The notes beneath the pieces are model-generated. The model was not told the DNA's origin. It ran no database searches and was given only the letters and a program-made list of their open reading frames with translations. This document shows, piece by piece, positions 6,398 to 9,726 of a DNA stretch of 9,726 bases. The stretch covers positions 1-9,726 of the forward strand of contig CAZVIK010000158.1 of assembly GCA_964627045.1 (NCBI GenBank). The letters are read 5' to 3'. Positions within the stretch are counted from its first letter, which is position 1; every line of letters begins with the position of its first letter. Made by a program: the position numbers and the translations under genes. The stretch is from CAZVIK01 sp964627045. Lineage in GTDB: Bacteria; Acidobacteriota; Terriglobia; Bryobacterales; Bryobacteraceae.

Positions 6398-6438
6398 AAA
6401 AAAAAGGCCGGTTCCCCCCTCACGAGGAGAACCGGCTT
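6398..6438 (-). terminator. Rho-independent terminator of copy C
   Basis: On the minus strand CCGGTTC pairs with GAACCGG, extended inwards by CCTC/GAGG and outwards by AAG/CTT around one bulged C. Eight T (6398-6405) follow. It begins 46 bp after the stop of copy C and corresponds in position and sequence to the terminator of copy B. Confidence 0.9.
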
Positions 6439-6447
6439 CGAATCGAC

Positions 6448-6473
6448 CCTGTCAGGCCGTTTGGCCAGACAGG
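6448..6473 (-). other. 3'-end hairpin between the stop of copy C and its terminator
   Basis: A 26-nt inverted repeat CCTGTC...GACAGG with an inner GGCC/GGCC stem, one T-T mismatch and an AAAC loop. It has the same length and offset as the copy B hairpin, with changes that mostly keep pairing. Confidence 0.6.
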
Positions 6474-6483
6474 CTGCTCACGC

Positions 6484-9400
6484 TCAGAACTGGAAGCGGA
6501 GCTGCAATTGGATGGTGCGCATGGCTTGGGCGGCGGTCGCCGCGCCGAAGCCTGCGTTGCGAGGCGTCAGGCGGGCTGAATTCAGCGTGCCGTCGGCGTT
6601 GTACTGGTTGTTGGTCAGCGTCATGCTCGTCGGGTTGTTGAACGTCGCCGTCGAGTTGCGCGTCGTGATCACAGTGCTGTTCAATGCGTTGAAGATGTCC
6701 GCGCGAAGCTCGATCCGGCGGCTCTCGCCGATCTTCGGGATGCGAACACGGCGCACGAAGGACAGGTCCATCCGGTCGTCCGTACAGCCGCGCAGGGTAT
6801 TGCGGCCGGACTCCATCGAAACGCTGCCGTAGCCCGGTCCCTTGGCGGCCAGGGCGTTGAACTGAGCGTACTGGCTGTCCGAGCAGCCGTTGCCCAGCCC
6901 GTTGAGCAGGATCATACGGCCGGCCCAGTCCGGCGAACCGGTGATGTTCACGTTGGCACCGTCGCTGGTGTAGGTGTAGCCCAGGTCATAACCGGCGCCC
7001 GAGATCAGCCGCCACACGGTCGAAACCTGCCAGTCGCGGATGAGGTTACGCGCCACGGAACCCAGGCTCTGGATGTCCGGGCTGCTCCACACGGCGTTGA
7101 AGTTCGCCACATGCGGGCGCACATCGAGGTTTTCCATCAACTTCTCGTACGCCGCCTGATCGGAACGGTACGTGTAGGAGCCGTCAGCGGCGTGCTGCAA
7201 CCGCCGATTCAGACCCGTGTTGCCCTTCAGGCTGATGCCGTAAGTATAGTTGGCGCCGAAAGAGAACCCGCCACGGAAGCGCCGGTTCACCGCGAACTGC
7301 ATCGAGTGGTAGGTGTCCCAGAACTCAGGCGAATTCTGTTCGATCGGCCCGAAGCCCGTGTACGGACGCAGCAGGTTGGTCGCGTACGCCGTCTTGCCCG
7401 GAATCGTGCTGGTCCCGAGCGTCGGATCCTGCTTGGAGGCAAGGTAAGCCGTGCCGATGTCCGGAGCGTTCACCAGCACTCGGCCTGTACCCTGGAAGCC
7501 GCCCATCCGGTTGTAACCGTGGTTACCGACGTACATCACGTCACCAACCATGGACCAGGGGAGGGACTTCTGGATGCCAGCTTGCCATTGCCAGGAAGCC
7601 GGGACCTTCGCGTCATAGGTGAAGGTGTACATGGTGGGCGTCGGTTGCAGGCTCAAACCGCCCTGCCCCAGCGTCGCCAACTCGCCGTTAAACAGGTTCT
7701 GCGAGGTCGCGATCGGCGGATTGTTCGGGGTCGAAAACACCGTGTTGCCGTCCGGCCGATCGAAGAACAGACCGAAACCGCCGCGAACCACCCAGTCGGA
7801 ATTGCCGGTCACGTCCCAGGAGAACCCAAATCGCGGACCAACCACCACGGCCGGCCACTTGTAGTTCGTCCGGACGATCCCCTCGCCCGCCCGCTTGACG
7901 CCGTTGAGGGCACTGCCCGTTCCGGCAATCGGCGTGCCGATGGCCGCTGCGGTATTCTTGGCGCCCGCCACCACCAGGATCTGGCCAGTGCGCGGGTCCA
8001 TCGCGTTGCGGTCGTTGCCCGAGCATGCCGTCGCACCGCTCGCGCAGGCGGCCTTATAGAGCACCGGTGCGTTGGCAGCCGACCACTCATTCGGGAAGAA
8101 GTTCGACATCTGATCAAACTGGTCATACTGTGGCCGCTGGTTGACGAAGCGCAGGCCGTAGTCCAGCGTCAAGCGGTTGTTCACCTTCCAGTTGTCCTGG
8201 ACGTACCACTCGATCTGGTTGTAGATCATGCTGCCTTCGATGAAGCGGGACATCTGCGTGTAGTTGGTGAACACGCCTAGCGCCGCGTTGGCGTAACCGA
8301 ACCCGGTGTCCAGCGTATTGTTGGTGTCGTTGCCAAAGTTGACGTAGCCCTGGAAGCTTAAGTTGGCCGCGTCACCGCCGCCGGCACCCGTGTTTTGGGC
8401 CTTCCAGCTATGGTTCAGGTAGAAGCCGGCCTTGATGGTGTGCCGTCCGGCGACCTTCGTCAAGCTGCTGGCGAAGTCCTGCGTCCGGTTGATGTTCAGC
8501 CAGCCCGGATACCGCTGTTGCGGCGGAGCCGCGCCGATCTTGCTGCCCCAACCCCAAACCGGCGGCAGATTAATCGATGTGCCATCCCAGAATGGAGGCT
8601 TCTCGGCTTCCAACACTTCGTATCCGTAGTAGCGGTTGTCCAACACGCCCGCCTTCGGATATAGGAGCGGGAAGGCCGCCAGACTCTTCAGCCGGTTGGA
8701 CTCTTCGTTGAGCAGGAGGCCGTTTTCGTTGCCGCCCGCGAGTTCGTTCTGGATCCGCCCGTAGGTGGCTTCCAAGAACGTGGTCGGGCTGAAGACGTAG
8801 TTCACCGTCACACCGTAGTTGGTGATGTAGGGCCGCGGCGCCATCGCATCCGAGAAACCTTGGAGCATGCCCGGGCGCGTGAACCGCCGCGCGCGCTGTC
8901 CGGAGTACTTCCCGGTTACGCGCAGGCTCTCGGTGAACTGGTAGTCCAGCCGGACGGCCGGCTGTTGAATCAGGTTTTCATAGGAAGGTGCGTCAACCTC
9001 GTAGTTGTAGTTGGTTCCCACCGCCTGGTCCACGTTCGGCAGCGGGTATCGGTTCAGCACCGCCACGCCCGGCGTGTACAGGCGGTTGGAGGGGATCGTC
9101 AGGCCCGGGAACGGCGAGCCCGTGGTATGGTCCGTGATCGAGGCCAGCAGGTTGCCGTTCTGGTCGCGCGATTGCGAGAAGTTGCCCGCACGCTCCAGAG
9201 CCGAAGGCAGACGGTATCGGATGGCATTGCCCGAGTTGATGGCAACCGTCTGAGGACGGTATTCATGCGCGTAGAAGAAAAACAACTTGTTGTTGCCGCC
9301 CGGCTTGCCCACCGGGCCGCCGACGGTGTAGCCGTAAATCTGTTGGCTGGCCTTCGACTTCTTGTCGCCGTTCTTCTGGTTGACCCAGGAGTTCTTGTCC

Positions 9401-9726
9401 CAGTCGGAATCGGTGAACACGCCGTAGACCGAACCGTGGAAGTCGTTGGTGCCGCCCTTGGTCACGGCCGTGATCTGCAATCCGCTGGACCGGCCGTATT
9501 CGGCCTGGTAGCCCTGCGTCAGCACTTTCACTTCGCCGATCGACTCGATGTTCATCGCCAGCATCTGGCCGTTGTTGCCCGTATCCATCGCCGAGATGCC
9601 GTCCATCATGATGTTGTTCTGGCTGGCCCCGCCCAGGCGCGTGCCGCCCGCCGAAGCTCCGCCGTCGATCACGCCCGGCGTCAACGCCACCACGCTGGTG
9701 AAGTTGCCCCGGTTGACCGGCAGGTT
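6484..9726 (-). CDS. Oar-like TonB-dependent receptor, copy C (N-terminus beyond right edge)
   Basis: 1080 residues and the stop codon are visible, matching residues 148-1227 of copy B with no net length change. The missing part is the signal peptide, the CarboxypepD_reg-like domain and the first part of the plug; by alignment about 441 bp lie beyond the edge. The visible plug start is identical to A and B up to about residue 241, then the proteins drift apart. The differences cluster in short stretches, in copy B numbering about 269-277, 422-447, 517-539, 703-712, 987-1001 and 1128-1134, probably surface loops. All four cysteines of copy B are kept, and the C-terminus is the same LQLRFQF outer-membrane signal. 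It ends in its own hairpin and terminator. It is probably a paralogue with a related but different substrate; this is inference. Confidence 0.94.
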   Translation of the reverse strand, partial: NLPVNRGNFTSVVALTPGVIDGGASAGGTRLGGASQNNIMMDGISAMDTGNNGQMLAMNIESIGEVKVLTQGYQAEYGRSSGLQITAVTKGGTNDFHGSVYGVFTDSDWDKNSWVNQKNGDKKSKASQQIYGYTVGGPVGKPGGNNKLFFFYAHEYRPQTVAINSGNAIRYRLPSALERAGNFSQSRDQNGNLLASITDHTTGSPFPGLTIPSNRLYTPGVAVLNRYPLPNVDQAVGTNYNYEVDAPSYENLIQQPAVRLDYQFTESLRVTGKYSGQRARRFTRPGMLQGFSDAMAPRPYITNYGVTVNYVFSPTTFLEATYGRIQNELAGGNENGLLLNEESNRLKSLAAFPLLYPKAGVLDNRYYGYEVLEAEKPPFWDGTSINLPPVWGWGSKIGAAPPQQRYPGWLNINRTQDFASSLTKVAGRHTIKAGFYLNHSWKAQNTGAGGGDAANLSFQGYVNFGNDTNNTLDTGFGYANAALGVFTNYTQMSRFIEGSMIYNQIEWYVQDNWKVNNRLTLDYGLRFVNQRPQYDQFDQMSNFFPNEWSAANAPVLYKAACASGATACSGNDRNAMDPRTGQILVVAGAKNTAAAIGTPIAGTGSALNGVKRAGEGIVRTNYKWPAVVVGPRFGFSWDVTGNSDWVVRGGFGLFFDRPDGNTVFSTPNNPPIATSQNLFNGELATLGQGGLSLQPTPTMYTFTYDAKVPASWQWQAGIQKSLPWSMVGDVMYVGNHGYNRMGGFQGTGRVLVNAPDIGTAYLASKQDPTLGTSTIPGKTAYATNLLRPYTGFGPIEQNSPEFWDTYHSMQFAVNRRFRGGFSFGANYTYGISLKGNTGLNRRLQHAADGSYTYRSDQAAYEKLMENLDVRPHVANFNAVWSSPDIQSLGSVARNLIRDWQVSTVWRLISGAGYDLGYTYTSDGANVNITGSPDWAGRMILLNGLGNGCSDSQYAQFNALAAKGPGYGSVSMESGRNTLRGCTDDRMDLSFVRRVRIPKIGESRRIELRADIFNALNSTVITTRNSTATFNNPTSMTLTNNQYNADGTLNSARLTPRNAGFGAATAAQAMRTIQLQLRFQF
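9452..9726 (-). repeat. 275-bp plug-coding block, identical in copies A, B and C (copy C)
   Basis: The copy C instance, at an offset of 4350 bp from copy B. It starts after the mismatch at 9451 and runs to the last base of the window, so its true right limit cannot be seen. Confidence 0.85.

Noticed and set aside
6235..6423. A 62-codon minus-strand frame upstream of copy B
   Set aside because: It begins inside terminator C, has no ribosome binding site and reads through the GC-rich gap without recognisable features.
1..9726. CRISPR array, transposon or invertible receptor switch (shufflon type)
   Set aside because: The repeats are direct, kilobases apart and part of coding genes. I found no short-spacer repeat series, no transposase or recombinase gene, and no inverted recombination sites.

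Overview
The window holds one family of genes three times over. Three large TonB-dependent outer-membrane receptors of the Oar-like type (secretion signal, CarboxypepD_reg/Cna-B-like N-terminal domain, plug, C-terminal beta-barrel) lie head to tail on the minus strand with a period of about 4.35-4.40 kb. Copy A (1..1416) lacks its C-terminal part beyond the left edge, copy B (2134..5817) is complete at 1227 residues, and copy C (6484..9726) lacks its first about 147 residues beyond the right edge. The visible parts align without net insertion or deletion: residue n of A matches residue n of B, and C from its first visible residue to its stop has exactly the length of the matching part of B. 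The DNA is GC-rich, and arrays of 1100-1250-residue receptors of this build, without a SusD partner, are typical of Acidobacteriota, especially the Solibacter/Bryobacter group. That assignment is an inference from gene type and composition; no marker gene is present.

Layout in the direction of transcription (right to left): body of C, a 3'-end hairpin and an intrinsic terminator (6398..6473), a non-coding gap with a G-rich tract and a dyad, promoter B, a structured leader B, gene B, hairpin and terminator (2051..2123), a second non-coding gap, promoter A, leader A, and the N-terminal third of A. A and B each have a sigma70-like promoter and a leader of roughly 180 nt, and B and C each end in an intrinsic terminator. 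The copies therefore look like separately transcribed paralogues, not an operon. No transport, regulatory or enzyme gene sits beside them, so the substrate cannot be read from context.

Three signals go beyond a routine receptor annotation. First, a 275-bp block coding for the start of the plug is identical at every base in all three copies, synonymous sites included, although the DNA beside it differs; this points to recent gene conversion or recombination. The window also ends at exactly the base after which A and B diverge, which suggests a repeat-caused contig break. Second, leaders A and B share a conserved element of about 96-99 nt with an 8-bp stem kept in both by different G-U/G-C choices, a candidate cis-regulatory RNA. 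Third, gene A carries two inverted repeats spaced 6-6-6 around its promoter that B has not kept, which may give the paralogues different control. The long plus-strand open frames are antisense shadows of the receptor genes.
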